Shown: positions 13,001 to 17,963 of the stretch, in pieces
Position numbering within the stretch: the stretch's first letter is position 1
Layout: each line of letters opens with the position of its first letter
The notes under the pieces: model-generated
Told to the model about the DNA's origin: nothing
The model's database searches: none
Seen by the model: only the letters and a program-made list of their open reading frames with translations
Program-made: the position numbers and the translations under genes
Assembly: GCF_001908275.1 (NCBI RefSeq)
Contig: NZ_CP018620.1
Coordinates: forward strand, 5,766,001 to 5,830,000
DNA length: 64,000 bases
Source: Paenibacillus xylanexedens
GTDB taxonomy: Bacteria > Bacillota > Bacilli > Paenibacillales > Paenibacillaceae
Direction of reading: 5' to 3'

Positions 13001-16000
13001 AGTCTGAATTGGGGAGACATCATTTTGGCTTCACCGGGAGTATAGTCAAAGAACCCTGCGTCAAACTCATCGATGCCGTTGGCACGTCCTTTTGCCTTGA
13101 CATAACGAGGTGAACGCAGCAGTGCTTCCTCCACACCAAGCTCCCTCAATTCATCATCACTATAAAAGTGAATGCTTTCCCGCCGTTCAACAAGGTTACT
13201 CCAGAACTCCCTTATATCCTCAGCGCCCGGCACATTCACCGCCATGCCCACAATTGCAATGTCCTCACGCATAATGCCGTCTTTTCGTTGAAACAATTGT
13301 TCCCTTTCAGTCGGTATCCGAACTCCCTCATCTTTTGGTCCCAGCGCGGCAAATTGACGCAATGTCGGGCATTCGAAAAAACGAGGAACAGGGAACTCCA
13401 CATCGGTATAATGCTTAAGTTTATTGTGAGCCTGAATGACAGAAAATGAATTTCCGCCCAATTCAAAGAAATGGTCATCGCGCCCTACTCTCTCAACACC
13501 GAGCACTTCGGCCCACACTTCGGCTATAACCTTCTCAAGCTCAGAAGACGGGGCGGTATAGAACGTACTGGAAGCGTGAGTATGCGTGATATCTGCCATG
13601 AGTGCCTTCCGGTCAATCTTCCCACTGCTATTCAATGGAAATTCGGATTTATGTACAAAAACGGATGGTATCATATATGCCGGTAACAAACGAGACAGGT
13701 GCTCTCTCAATTCGACAGAAGACAGCTCCTGCTCTGAAAGATAGTAGGCATACAGTAAGCCGGACCTACCTTCAAATGATTTCATGACTACCACGGTCTG
13801 GATGACACCCGGATAGGATGACAGGGTATTCTCAATTTCGCCTGTCTCCAGTCTGGCTCCTTGAATTTTAACCTGAAAATCAATGCGTCCCAGATATTCG
13901 ATCGTACCGCTTGGGAGTGAACGTACCAGATCACCTGTGCGGTACATGTACCTGAAATGCTCTGCGTCCTGTCCTTCTTGATAGAAAGGATTAGGGACAA
14001 ACTTCTCTCGGGTCATCTGTTCCAGATTCAGATATCCACGTGCAAGCCCAACACCGCTAAGACAAAGCTCCCCTGGAATACCTAAAGGCTGAAGCTCATC
14101 ATGATTTCCGACGACATACCATCTGGACTCATTGAGCGGGTAGCCAATCGGTACATTTCCCAAGCCTTCGTAATGGCTTAATGGATAATGAGAAACCCAT
14201 ATGGTGCATTCGGTTGGACCATATACATTTTCAAGACTTGCTCTAATGCCTAACCTGTTAAATTTCTCAATGATGTCTGGCGTAACTGCCTCTCCGCCAA
14301 CAAACATCCATTTCAGCGTTTCCAATGCTGACAGATCGGAGCGAAGCTCCATCGTTTCCAGAAAAAGACGGAATAACGTTGGAACAAAGTTGATGTGCGT
14401 CACCTTATGTGATGCCACCGTAGACACAATACGAGCAGGGTCTTTTTCTGCTCCAGGCTCAAGAATACTTAGTGCGCCTTCACCCATGAACCAGCCGAAA
14501 AGTTCCGTGGCCGAAACATCAAAGGTATATGCCGTTTTCAGCAAGTAAACATCCTGCGCCTGCATTGGAAAACGACGCTCCAGATCAAGCAGTGTATTGA
14601 CTACGCTATGATTTTCAACCATGACTCCTTTTGGCTTGCCTGTTGATCCGGACGTGTACATGATATAGGCAAGGCTATGCGGATTCAGCGCCTCTTCGAG
14701 GTTTGAGACATCCCCCGTATAGGCCTGATCTCCCTCAACGTAGATGTACTGGACATCCAGAGTCTCGTCATCTTTTTCGGGTTGCATAGCCAGCACTATG
14801 GATATGTCTGCATCCGATATAATATAGGCCTTTCTGGACAAAGGATAGGAAGGGTCTACAGGCACAAAAGCACATCCGGCTTTTAATACAGCCAATAGGG
14901 CAATGACCATATCCGAGGAACGTGGCATCTGCACGCCAACTGCTGCGTTATCACTTTTTTTACTCGCAACGATCTGCCTAGCCAATTGATTCGCTTTTGC
15001 GTTGACCTGCGCATAGGTCTGATGCTGCTTGCCTTCCATTAGAGCTACCCGCTCCGGGAAACGTGCTGCTTTATCGTGAAATATATCCATAATATGTTGT
15101 GGAGTGTAGGGAAAATAAGAAGTTTGATTGAATTGATACAGTAGGTTTTCTTTCTCATCCTGCATCAGGAGGCTGAACTCACTGATTTTTTGATCAGAAT
15201 TGGTTACTAGTTGATTCAGCAAGTATAGAAATCGTTGGCCCATTCGCTCCATTGAATCTTCACGGAACAAGCTCGGTTTATATTGCAGCTTCAACTGAGC
15301 ACCTTGCGGTAAACGACTCAATACCACCATCAGATCTCCTGGAAACGTAACCTTATCCTGATCCAGAATACGAGTTCCTAGCATATCTTCCTCATAGGAA
15401 TCATAAACAAAGGAGATATCAAACAACGATGGTGATCCGGGTTGAGCCTGTAACATACTGTCTCTGACAATGAGGTTATTGGGATATCCGATGTTCCTGT
15501 ACGTATCCATCCAGGTTGTGGCTACTTGTTGCAGCAGAGGTTTTAGAGTTGATTCGAGGTCAATATGGAATCGCATAGGCAGCATATGGACAAAACATCC
15601 AATCGTTTCTTCCAAGTCCATACCGGGACGATGAGAATATGGGGAGGCAAAGGTGATATCGTCTGTACCGACATATTTACTCATAAGAATGCCAAAGGCA
15701 CCCATAAAGAACATAAAAACGGTTACTTCATTATCTTTGGACATCTGTGTAATATCAGCCATTAACGATTCCGAAATATCAAATCGCAGTTCATGACCAA
15801 TTCCTTCTTGTACAGAACCTGCTGGAAAGTCATGTTTTAGAGAAAGAGGTTCCGCTCCCTTCATTTTGTTCAACCAGTATTCCCGCTCTTTGGAGTACTT
15901 GTTTTCGTGCAGTTTCTTGTTCTCTGCCTCAACATAAGAGATGAATCCTTCATCCATCTTGATCTCCACAGGCTGATCTTCAAGAAGACACGTATAAGAC

Positions 16001-16464
16001 TGGATAAGTTTGTTTTTCATCAGTTCAAGCGACATGCCATCACATATTAAATGATGAATACATAAGGTCAGAATATATCGGCTTTTATCCATCTGAACAA
16101 TCATTATACGGAACAGAGGACCCTTCTCCAGCTCAAAAGGTGTCCCGATGCATTCATCCACCAGCGCTTCTAACTGCTGTTCCTTTGGATTCTCCTGATT
16201 CTCGCTACTTAGGTCCCACAAGGCAAGTGAGTAATCCATATCTTCATGAACGGATAACACGGGTACATCATTTTGAATCTCAATCCGAGTACGCAGCACC
16301 ACTTGCTCATACATAAGCAATTCGATGGCCTGGCGAAATATCTCCATTTGAAGATGATTAAATTGTATTGAAGCTGAGATGTTATACGAAGTGGGATCAT
16401 TCACCTGACAATCAAAATAGATTCCCTTTTGTGTTTCGGAAAGTTCAACGGTTTTTTGTACCAT
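1..16464 (-). CDS. Hybrid non-ribosomal peptide synthetase / polyketide synthase (3' end outside window)
   Basis: One stop-free frame starts at ATG 16464 (GAGGTG about 8 bases upstream) and is still open at base 1, so at least 5,487 residues are present. Domain order read by translation is C-A-PCP, KS-AT-ACP, C-A-PCP, KS-degenerate AT-ACP, C-A-PCP, then a further condensation domain. No ketoreductase, dehydratase, methyltransferase, epimerase or thioesterase is visible. All five carrier domains keep the serine (GGNS, GGDS, GGNS, GGHS, GGHS). Both KS domains keep Cys-His-His (GCSTSL or ACSTSL; EAHGTGT; NVGH or NIGH). By the family's collinear logic the cytosolic enzyme would build amino acid-malonate-amino acid-malonate-amino acid with unreduced beta-keto groups. 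It begins with a condensation domain although no synthetase precedes it locally, so it may take an acyl starter or receive a chain from elsewhere. Product unknown. Family assignment is certain; product chemistry is inference. Confidence 0.96.
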   Translation of the reverse strand, partial: MVQKTVELSETQKGIYFDCQVNDPTSYNISASIQFNHLQMEIFRQAIELLMYEQVVLRTRIEIQNDVPVLSVHEDMDYSLALWDLSSENQENPKEQQLEALVDECIGTPFELEKGPLFRIMIVQMDKSRYILTLCIHHLICDGMSLELMKNKLIQSYTCLLEDQPVEIKMDEGFISYVEAENKKLHENKYSKEREYWLNKMKGAEPLSLKHDFPAGSVQEGIGHELRFDISESLMADITQMSKDNEVTVFMFFMGAFGILMSKYVGTDDITFASPYSHRPGMDLEETIGCFVHMLPMRFHIDLESTLKPLLQQVATTWMDTYRNIGYPNNLIVRDSMLQAQPGSPSLFDISFVYDSYEEDMLGTRILDQDKVTFPGDLMVVLSRLPQGAQLKLQYKPSLFREDSMERMGQRFLYLLNQLVTNSDQKISEFSLLMQDEKENLLYQFNQTSYFPYTPQHIMDIFHDKAARFPERVALMEGKQHQTYAQVNAKANQLARQIVASKKSDNAAVGVQMPRSSDMVIALLAVLKAGCAFVPVDPSYPLSRKAYIISDADISIVLAMQPEKDDETLDVQYIYVEGDQAYTGDVSNLEEALNPHSLAYIMYTSGSTGKPKGVMVENHSVVNTLLDLERRFPMQAQDVYLLKTAYTFDVSATELFGWFMGEGALSILEPGAEKDPARIVSTVASHKVTHINFVPTLFRLFLETMELRSDLSALETLKWMFVGGEAVTPDIIEKFNRLGIRASLENVYGPTECTIWVSHYPLSHYEGLGNVPIGYPLNESRWYVVGNHDELQPLGIPGELCLSGVGLARGYLNLEQMTREKFVPNPFYQEGQDAEHFRYMYRTGDLVRSLPSGTIEYLGRIDFQVKIQGARLETGEIENTLSSYPGVIQTVVVMKSFEGRSGLLYAYYLSEQELSSVELREHLSRLLPAYMIPSVFVHKSEFPLNSSGKIDRKALMADITHTHASSTFYTAPSSELEKVIAEVWAEVLGVERVGRDDHFFELGGNSFSVIQAHNKLKHYTDVEFPVPRFFECPTLRQFAALGPKDEGVRIPTEREQLFQRKDGIMREDIAIVGMAVNVPGAEDIREFWSNLVERRESIHFYSDDELRELGVEEALLRSPRYVKAKGRANGIDEFDAGFFDYTPGEAKMMSPQFRLLYQGIWEALEDAGCRPDEAGKVGVFLGGSDDFEWYRQVLFNDANYSSKYEAFTLSTNHFLATRMAYKLNLKGPAYTALTGCSTSLVTPHLACQSLIVGECDVAVAGGITVELPNEGGYIFEDGMMFSTDGHCRPFDAAASGTVFSNGMGIVVLKRVTDALRDGDHIYGVIKGSAINNDGQEKLSFLAPSVSGQAEVIQDAYKVAGVDPETVSYIEAHGTGTLLGDPIEVNSLTRAFASDQKQFCYLGSVKGNVGHMDTAAGVVGLIKVALSLGQGYIPGTANYEQPNPKIDFLNTPFKVNAQGVNWKQGNVGVMRAGINSFGVGGTNAHMVLEEAPEMEKCSPDDDVNILLFSAKTEYSLNRTAERIMEHLTQQPDQSVSNAAWTLQSGRSVFAYRKALILDKTWKDNPDKLIQQLGKARVYHSAQGTRPVYFMFPGQGSQYQGMGAELYRSTEQAGLAPIFRSYIQEILDLLPAEEREDMLSVVYGDQQPERINQTEYSQFALFMTSYALAKSLLDLGIKPDGMIGHSIGELAAAAVAGVFELGDAVKLVRLRGRLMQQQQPGVMLAIMADAQQVKSQLDEDVWLALVNTTGSSVIGGTAEAISRMEAKAEGLGWKCIRVKTSHAFHTPMMNQAAEEFRRYLAEHSLHNPQIPLLSNTSGTWALGDEITQPDYWSRHILQPVLFESNLAEVLKDERAVLIEVGAGRTLSSFARQHSLSRDSQTVLNMLRHVRETEQDSIYVNRRLAELWCEGIEPDWKVLKGQTVRRKCSLPTYVFNKQSYPVGVSLSGSSAVKGMGTGDDRQHADLGKGSGSTLVKGTVYTGGSDQLKQIVLDAYRTIFGIDDLDEEVNFFAVGGDSLKAVSLSAWIRSHLGIQPEVADIFNHSTPIQLAEHLYVMAKPKVDQQTIQSAPTMDAYPISSAQMRMFTQAMLDPGNTAYNLPSATIIEGELDRIRVEAALQKLMQHHEALRTSFEIRGGQIVQIIQPSVRLSMGYAEQHVADDQELPAMIETLIRPFDLGSAPLMRVELIKIGERKHLLFFDIHHIIADGTSVEIITRDFNDLYFGKEQAVRLQYKDYAVWQQQRLASQEYISHQTYWLDHLGPSLPVLELPLDQERPSQRSMQGGRLHFTLNRSLTQDLHELASSSEASMYMVMLSVWNLLLAHRSGQQDIVVGTPVAGRMQEEWKETVGMFVNMIAMRNFPTFDRTYTDFLRELKQHTLDAFAYQEYPFNELVGQLGVTRELNRNPVFDVCFDYQNMDLHGLELHGLQFSSFPVETGTSTYDLLMTCQENREKQVIEGYIEYSLDLFRRDTVEGMMQEFIGLCQEVVKQPDLSVSELFERNISHEHPVHRLAGPRLDYTPAVGLHRLFELQAEHTPDKKALLVSSGASFTYRELNEKANTLAWKLIDQGVRRDEPVGILSRRDESLIIMLLAVLKAGAAYVPLDPAFPSQRIVNMIEDSRMNVLLCTPDEEETVTFSGERFVYDPTAQDVRSSVNPDISFLSSDLSCVIFTSGSTGRPKGVMITHEAMVNFVEDIRHRHIFAHETDRIISVTTISFDIFGFEVWTPLCTGYSLYLANEQEQLDPALASRRIREHGITHILSTVSRIKAFVENPEFAQALGNLRCVLTGGENVPVGLLTDLKRLTPARIFNMYGPTETTIWSTTKELNDTTAITIGKPITNTEIYILNDEGEILPPGSYGELCIAGKGLSRGYLHNAAETDARFIANPNVLGGRLYRTGDLARILPDGDVELMGRLDQQVKIRGYRIELNEIEQAAMSHERVKEAVVKVEGAEPHSLQLILFYSLKPGFGPSVMEDEDVQLRTWLKQRLPHYMMPSRLIRLENLPVLPNGKLNRNALRLADFETGEKANPALVYGSSIQGIERAKVDLEQMLIAAWKEMLNLDTVNIHDHFFDIGGNSLGLILINNRLNAYLDKSVPLVQLFEHSSIASLVNHLVAEQMLPTVTQQVQEESGHIASAGYPVTNPDPTTAPKEYVMSTVEHSKVEQSRPEQSIPFASEHSSRIPSSSDIAVIGMAGHFPGSRNIDEFWNNLMAGKDGITRLNEEDLTAAGVRPEDFKHPDYVRAKGVLQDTEYFDSGFFEYPHQESNMMDPQIRLLHQCSWEALEHAGCDPYSYEGSIGLFAGSGLSLPWMVQFLGRSGNLLQAFEAMTLNEKDYITTRVSHKLNLRGPSMAVQTACSTSLVAIHQAAESLIRGECDVALAGGVSISYPLKEGYHWHEGMIYSKDGHCRPFDEQASGTVSGNGCGMVVLKSLRDAQRDGDHIYAVIKGSAINNDGMDKIGYTAPSVAGQVKVIQSALHRSGVSPKEISYLEAHGTGTKLGDPIEIEALRQSWGTDRRNYCALGSVKANIGHLDAAAGVAGFIKTVLTLYHRVVPPQIHMNRTNPMLELEHSPFYINREPQPLEDAKRILRAGVSSFGIGGTNAHVILEQPPVQESQANYELLLLLPFSAKSESALERTYDSVLQAMHALPEQLPNAAWTLQKGRSRFIHRKALIVVDGYIPPSEQSVEFETQASVMNGKPKVMFYLSGNASWEARKIRELYASVYRSQVSEIFKQHFEEILNLFESKEQYAIRQGIGRSLTDSRLERMQCFVVQYALYKTVMQLGIKPDAVCGQGVGELVGLVISDALDPVHAVGLLYNLEHWSLEEGALSDALTGRMTDATVTDHASSIAPLLSPNFLFTLLNRKTLSESAGHALWIVSNQQQDTEQIAPDSFSEPNIIALTGDRQSLLEADVYLMKVLAFCWCSGMELDWEQLNGTGRRQKISLPTYSFDPIVHQHDVALYQLAGMSQVAAGSIAALDQSPSGKVRVQRTDDEIRHVLSQLWQELLGNGAVGLEDDFFELGGHSLKAISLASRIKEMFGLNLGLEEVFDHSVFEHMVQWIAEHQATSDSDSVDPILPVTKKEKYKTTSAQRRMYVVHEWMKGESTAYNLATSYMVRGKLDPTQFRVIMDALVERHEAFRTRFEMIDGELFQVVEDQVPSVVELLELETAGLEQVMEWIKPFDLTSAPLVRVKLIRLSQEEHILFIDMHHIISDQSSIAILMQDFARMYRGETLQSLDIQYKDYAEWRDEVASHGQSVEDAEFWIREFEDMPAPVELLTDFPRHGASSYSGDRRSIELGESLSTQVNDFCTQQGLTPYMLFMATLNLLIWKYTGQDDLVVGTAVAGREKPELNNVMGMFVNMLAIRTSMDREWSTETYLNEMRGKLLSCYEHQHYPYEALVEQLGLFGDLSRNPLFDVVLNYINMGTDDPEAGELMLEPWVEGKVDAKFDLTWTLVEHKQCYTVELDYRSDLFKAESMERMLDKFRYILSQIITGDNERIGQIKLTTPEEEEWLLYGVNDNAAQYPRDATISQLFEEQVHVDAQKTALVWEDGEWSYADLYERVQWLAFRLLGQGVKSGSSIALILDRGPNQMISILATLQVGCSYVPIDPASPPSRIEFILQDCDAAVLLTETAYASTWQSVVPCIVPADELAAFDSGDMQEPVEHMNKTALDPAYIIYTSGSTGTPKGTVMSHRNVTKVMKNSNFVTVVPEDRILQISNYAFDGSIFDIFASLINGATLVLISKETILDMARLADVIRQQRISVFYIPTSLFNMLVDWDADCLKNVRIVMFGGEAASVSHANKALACVGPGRLLNGYGPTEATFFASYHLLQQTEPYTGSLPIGSPLSNTALYVLDDELKPVPPNVPGELYISGDAVGIGYLNREDLTRKHFLDDPFRKGERMYRTGDIVKRLADGSLIFIERSDFQVKIRGFRIELSEIGNCVERLSGVRDAFVMTATEPSGSLYIAAFYTTDTGADAEYIRRELHQQLPEYMVPARIIRMDHLPINANGKVDRRALSEHLVEEQQRSLEMSSPRTKTERVILAAMRQILGNPGIGVEDHFFQNGGHSLKAIAFTQILAKEGIAINVNELFQYPTVRGLAKLVDINPPASVWSEDSLHIQSPIVIPQDITLHEKQLDSLVLHVLNSCNQVSSFMAGMPPMGQFPLSPIQQAHASTTSRASGFTTTLEGELNEQAVKHLILGVISRHQLLHSMIYEEEQLYWHPCDISLAADMLQQLIPYLDIRHYASTTIEQLEYKLVQSLLHKTYTLKELPWRLCILRTGATEHKLIWSFDHLAFDGMSAQIIKQQLESKALYRPQGIEIESDLLYQVRNYEDYVNFLSHGPLGVSEDEMKKQFSLQAWNRCNAIVMNKLKETETLLPSAMTVELSLAGKEPADVWWTCFETFANIIAAYLNISQLPIALVHYGREYGEESYYDYVGEFLDLIPVLVDSEFTQEDLLERLEFTKQHSINFMALTHDSSLSAQYDGIQE
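1180..4260 (-). other. Megasynthase module 5: C-A-PCP
   Basis: The condensation domain (about 4225-2990) reads HHIISDQ near 3845 instead of HHxxxDG: catalytic His and structural Asp are kept, the Gly is Gln. The adenylation domain (about 2920-1400) has IYTSGSTGTPKG near 2420 and GKVDRR near 1435. The pocket by eye is D, G, F, Y, M, G, G, F, F plus K, resembling codes for branched aliphatic residues (Val, Ile, Leu) without an exact match. The carrier has FFQNGGHSLKA near 1290. Confidence 0.8.
4330..6930 (-). other. Megasynthase module 4: KS, degenerate AT, ACP
   Basis: The ketosynthase (about 6925-5645) looks functional, with DIAVIGMA, ACSTSL near 6405, EAHGTGT near 6005 and NIGH near 5895. 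The following AT-like stretch is eroded. Where module 2 has FPGQGSQ this one has YLSGNAS near 5365, and where module 2 has GHSIGE it has GQGVGE near 5090, so the nucleophilic Ser and its preceding His are gone. No HAFH segment can be found. Only about 378 residues separate KS from ACP, against about 490 in module 2. The ACP has an intact GGHSLKA near 4405. The module probably depends on an acyltransferase acting from elsewhere, such as the module 2 AT. Confidence 0.85.
7130..10290 (-). other. Megasynthase module 3: C-A-PCP
   Basis: The condensation domain (about 10260-8990) has an intact HHIIADG near 9870. The adenylation domain (about 8930-7400) has FTSGSTGRPKG near 8450 and GKLNR near 7440. 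The pocket residues read by eye are D, I, F, L, L, G, M, I, W plus K. Six of ten agree with the common glycine code DILQLGLIWK, so glycine or another small amino acid is a tentative guess only. The carrier serine sits in FFDIGGNSL near 7245. A roughly 70-residue low-complexity linker rich in Ser, Glu and Gln separates the carrier from the next KS. Confidence 0.83.
10320..13275 (-). other. Megasynthase module 2: KS-AT-ACP (AT intact, malonyl type)
   Basis: The ketosynthase (about 13272-12000) opens with DIAIVGMA and has active-site GCSTSL near 12750, EAHGTGT near 12350 and NVGH near 12240. The acyltransferase (about 11715-10700) has FPGQGSQ near 11690, nucleophile motif GHSIGE near 11420 and HAFH near 11125. 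HAFH is the motif associated with malonyl-CoA rather than methylmalonyl-CoA. The carrier protein has GGDSLKA near 10425. Between AT and ACP there is only a short linker, so no reductive domain fits and the extension should leave a beta-keto group. About 490 residues lie between the end of KS and the start of ACP, the normal spacing for a complete AT. Confidence 0.87.
13370..16464 (-). other. Megasynthase module 1: C-A-PCP
   Basis: The condensation domain (about 16450-15150) carries HHLICDG, an intact HHxxxDG motif, near 16055-16035. The adenylation domain (about 15080-13600) has the AMP-binding loop YTSGSTGKPKG near 14650 and the terminal GKID lysine motif near 13620. Aligning by eye to the GrsA pocket gives residues D, V, T, N, F, G, V, I, W plus the invariant K. 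This does not match any standard code I can recall, so the substrate is left open. The carrier domain serine is in FFELGGNSF near 13450. Being N-terminal, this C domain is a candidate starter (N-acylating) domain; a subtype phylogeny would decide that. Confidence 0.85.
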
Positions 16465-16527
16465 CACGACCACACCTCATCGTTTAATTGAGATTCAAGC
16501 TGTGTAAGGCAAAAAATCAGTTACAGC

Positions 16528-17004
16528 TTAGTGCATTACCCAGATTCCACCAGCCAATACGGAGAGAACCGTGATAAACGTTTGATACACCACATCCATA
16601 ATGAGATTCCCGATACTGTCTCCATCTGCCTTGCGATTTTTAATCATGACATAAGTATGTGACCAAAGACCACTTAATCCGTATATGTACATCGTTACCA
16701 ATACACCAACCCAAAAGTTCCCTTGGAACCAGATGGCCATAATCCCCATAACTCCAAGCCCTACCTGGGAAAAACCGTATTTAACCTGAAATGGTCCACC
16801 AGGCCATCCTAACATTTTGGCTGTCTGATCCGCTCTGGCAATGTTGACAACATAACCAATCACTCCAACCAATCCAAACGTAACCACAAACTGATGAAGC
16901 AGTAACACTCTGCTAATCTCGCTCATTTCCCCGGGAAAACCTAACACATATAGGTGTACTCCCCCTGAAATTAGACCTAACAACCATAGAACCAAAAACC
17001 ACAT
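16528..17004 (-). CDS. Small integral membrane protein (DUF6790-like)
   Basis: 158 residues, strongly hydrophobic, with about four predicted membrane segments (near residues 1-20, 34-55, 80-105 and 135-155) and no signal peptidase site. ATG at 17004 is preceded by GGGAG. It stops 63 bases before the megasynthase start on the same strand with no terminator between, so the two are probably co-transcribed from the promoter at 17076-17103. I recall similar proteins under DUF6790, function unknown. Position invites a role in export, self-protection or membrane anchoring of the synthase, but nothing in the sequence proves it. Confidence 0.72.
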   Translation of the reverse strand: MWFLVLWLLGLISGGVHLYVLGFPGEMSEISRVLLLHQFVVTFGLVGVIGYVVNIARADQTAKMLGWPGGPFQVKYGFSQVGLGVMGIMAIWFQGNFWVGVLVTMYIYGLSGLWSHTYVMIKNRKADGDSIGNLIMDVVYQTFITVLSVLAGGIWVMH

Positions 17005-17075
17005 GCCTGTCCCACTCCCGCCGTTTGTTATTTGGAATCATTTGTAACTAAATGTACAATCTTGTAGTTAAACAC

Positions 17076-17103
17076 ATTATATAATCGCTTTTACATTTGT
17101 CAA
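17076..17103 (-). promoter_or_regulatory. Sigma-A-type promoter of the membrane protein/megasynthase operon
   Basis: On the minus strand TTGACA (17103-17098), a 16-base spacer, then TATAAT (17081-17076): both boxes match consensus. It lies about 70 bases before the ATG at 17004. Just downstream are half-sites TAACTA and TAGTTA (minus-strand reading, at 17070-17065 and 17050-17045), the same hexamers that form the core of the Rrf2 palindrome at 17391-17411. Confidence 0.75.
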
Positions 17104-17374
17104 TTCATACATAATTTTCTATTTTGTCGAAGCTTTTGTCATTTTTCTTCTTCTGTACGCAAACAAGAAAACCATATAGTTCCATTTAACTTGAAAATAA
17201 TAGGAATTTAGCCCTATTATTACATTAAAAGGTTTGAAACCTACTTCTTTTTTAACGCTTCAAAAGAACCACAACTCATTTATTTGACATAGGTGATAGT
17301 TCAATTATCATCTGTTTGATTATCTACGATTCCAGAACAACAGCAACTATCCATTAAAATATAATATAAAGGAA

Positions 17375-17411
17375 TTGACATCCGATCTCTTTGTAACTAT
17401 TATAGTTACAA
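17375..17411 (+). promoter_or_regulatory. Promoter and palindromic operator of the Rrf2 regulator
   Basis: TTGACA at 17375-17380, a 17-base spacer and TATTAT at 17398-17403 form a good promoter. A perfect 21-bp palindrome at 17391-17411 (TTGTAACTAT, one base, ATAGTTACAA) covers the -10 box. A repressor bound there would block RNA polymerase, so autorepression by the product of 17428-17853 is the simplest reading. Confidence 0.75.
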
Positions 17412-17427
17412 CGGTGGTGATTATCCC

Positions 17428-17853
17428 ATGAGACAAATCAGCAGTCGCTTTTCCATTGCGGTTCATACCCTGTCCCTGATCGCTGTTATGCCCAATGAAT
17501 GCACCGGAGATATTATCGCTCAGAGTGTGAATACAAATCCCGTGATTATTCGGCGGATTATGTCCAAGCTGAAACAGGCTGGTCTGATTGATGTCAGACC
17601 CGGTGTGGGTGGTGCTTCCTTGTTGAAAGATCCAGCCGACATTACCCTTCTTGATGTATATCGAGCGCTTGAGGTCGTGGAGGATGGGGAATTGTTTAAC
17701 TTTCACAAACATCCGAATCCGAAATGTCCGGTCGGCAACATGATTGAACACACCTTGCGTGCCGAACTTATTGAGGCTCAGACAGCCATGGAACAGCGCT
17801 TGAACCGTGTAACCATACAGCAGATGATGGATCAGATTCATGTCTCTGAATAA
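17428..17853 (+). CDS. Rrf2-family transcriptional regulator (YwnA-like)
   Basis: 141 residues with an N-terminal winged helix-turn-helix (about 5-65) and the Rrf2 pattern, including SVNTNPVIIRRIMSKL as recognition region and a GGASL wing. Cysteines occur near residues 30 and 112 (NPKCPVG), not in the three-Cys iron-sulfur arrangement of IscR or NsrR, so thiol-based redox sensing is more likely. It precedes a quinone reductase-like gene, the same pairing as ywnA-ywnB in Bacillus. Its palindrome overlaps its own -10 box. Expected role: redox- or electrophile-responsive repressor of itself and the next gene. Confidence 0.87.
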   Translation: MRQISSRFSIAVHTLSLIAVMPNECTGDIIAQSVNTNPVIIRRIMSKLKQAGLIDVRPGVGGASLLKDPADITLLDVYRALEVVEDGELFNFHKHPNPKCPVGNMIEHTLRAELIEAQTAMEQRLNRVTIQQMMDQIHVSE

Positions 17854-17877
17854 AAAAGCTCATTATGAGCTTTTTTT
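17852..17877 (+). terminator. Rho-independent terminator after the Rrf2 gene
   Basis: A-run, stem AGCTCA-TTA-TGAGCT and seven T; it begins in the stop codon and separates this gene from the reductase gene. Confidence 0.8.
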
Positions 17878-17886
17878 AACCCTTTC

Positions 17887-17924
17887 GTTGTAATCACAAC
17901 TGTTATAACATTTTTGATTACAAC
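17887..17924 (+). promoter_or_regulatory. Inverted-repeat operator upstream of the quinone reductase
   Basis: GTTGTAATC (17887-17895) and GATTACAAC (17916-17924) are perfect 9-bp inverted arms around a central TGTTATAACA palindrome (17901-17910). The GTTGTAA half-site resembles that in the Rrf2 operator (TTGTAAC), so the same regulator may bind. No convincing -35/-10 pair could be fixed. Confidence 0.55.
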
Positions 17925-17963
17925 CATATGCAAACAAAACACATATCCTAGGAGGAAAAGAAA

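Noticed and set aside
10320..13275. Ketoreductase or dehydratase in the PKS modules
   Set aside because: The spacing between AT and ACP is too short and no NADPH-binding or HxxxGxxxxP motif was found.
17347..17841. 164-codon minus-strand ORF over the Rrf2 gene
   Set aside because: Antisense to a clear Rrf2 protein with operator and terminator.
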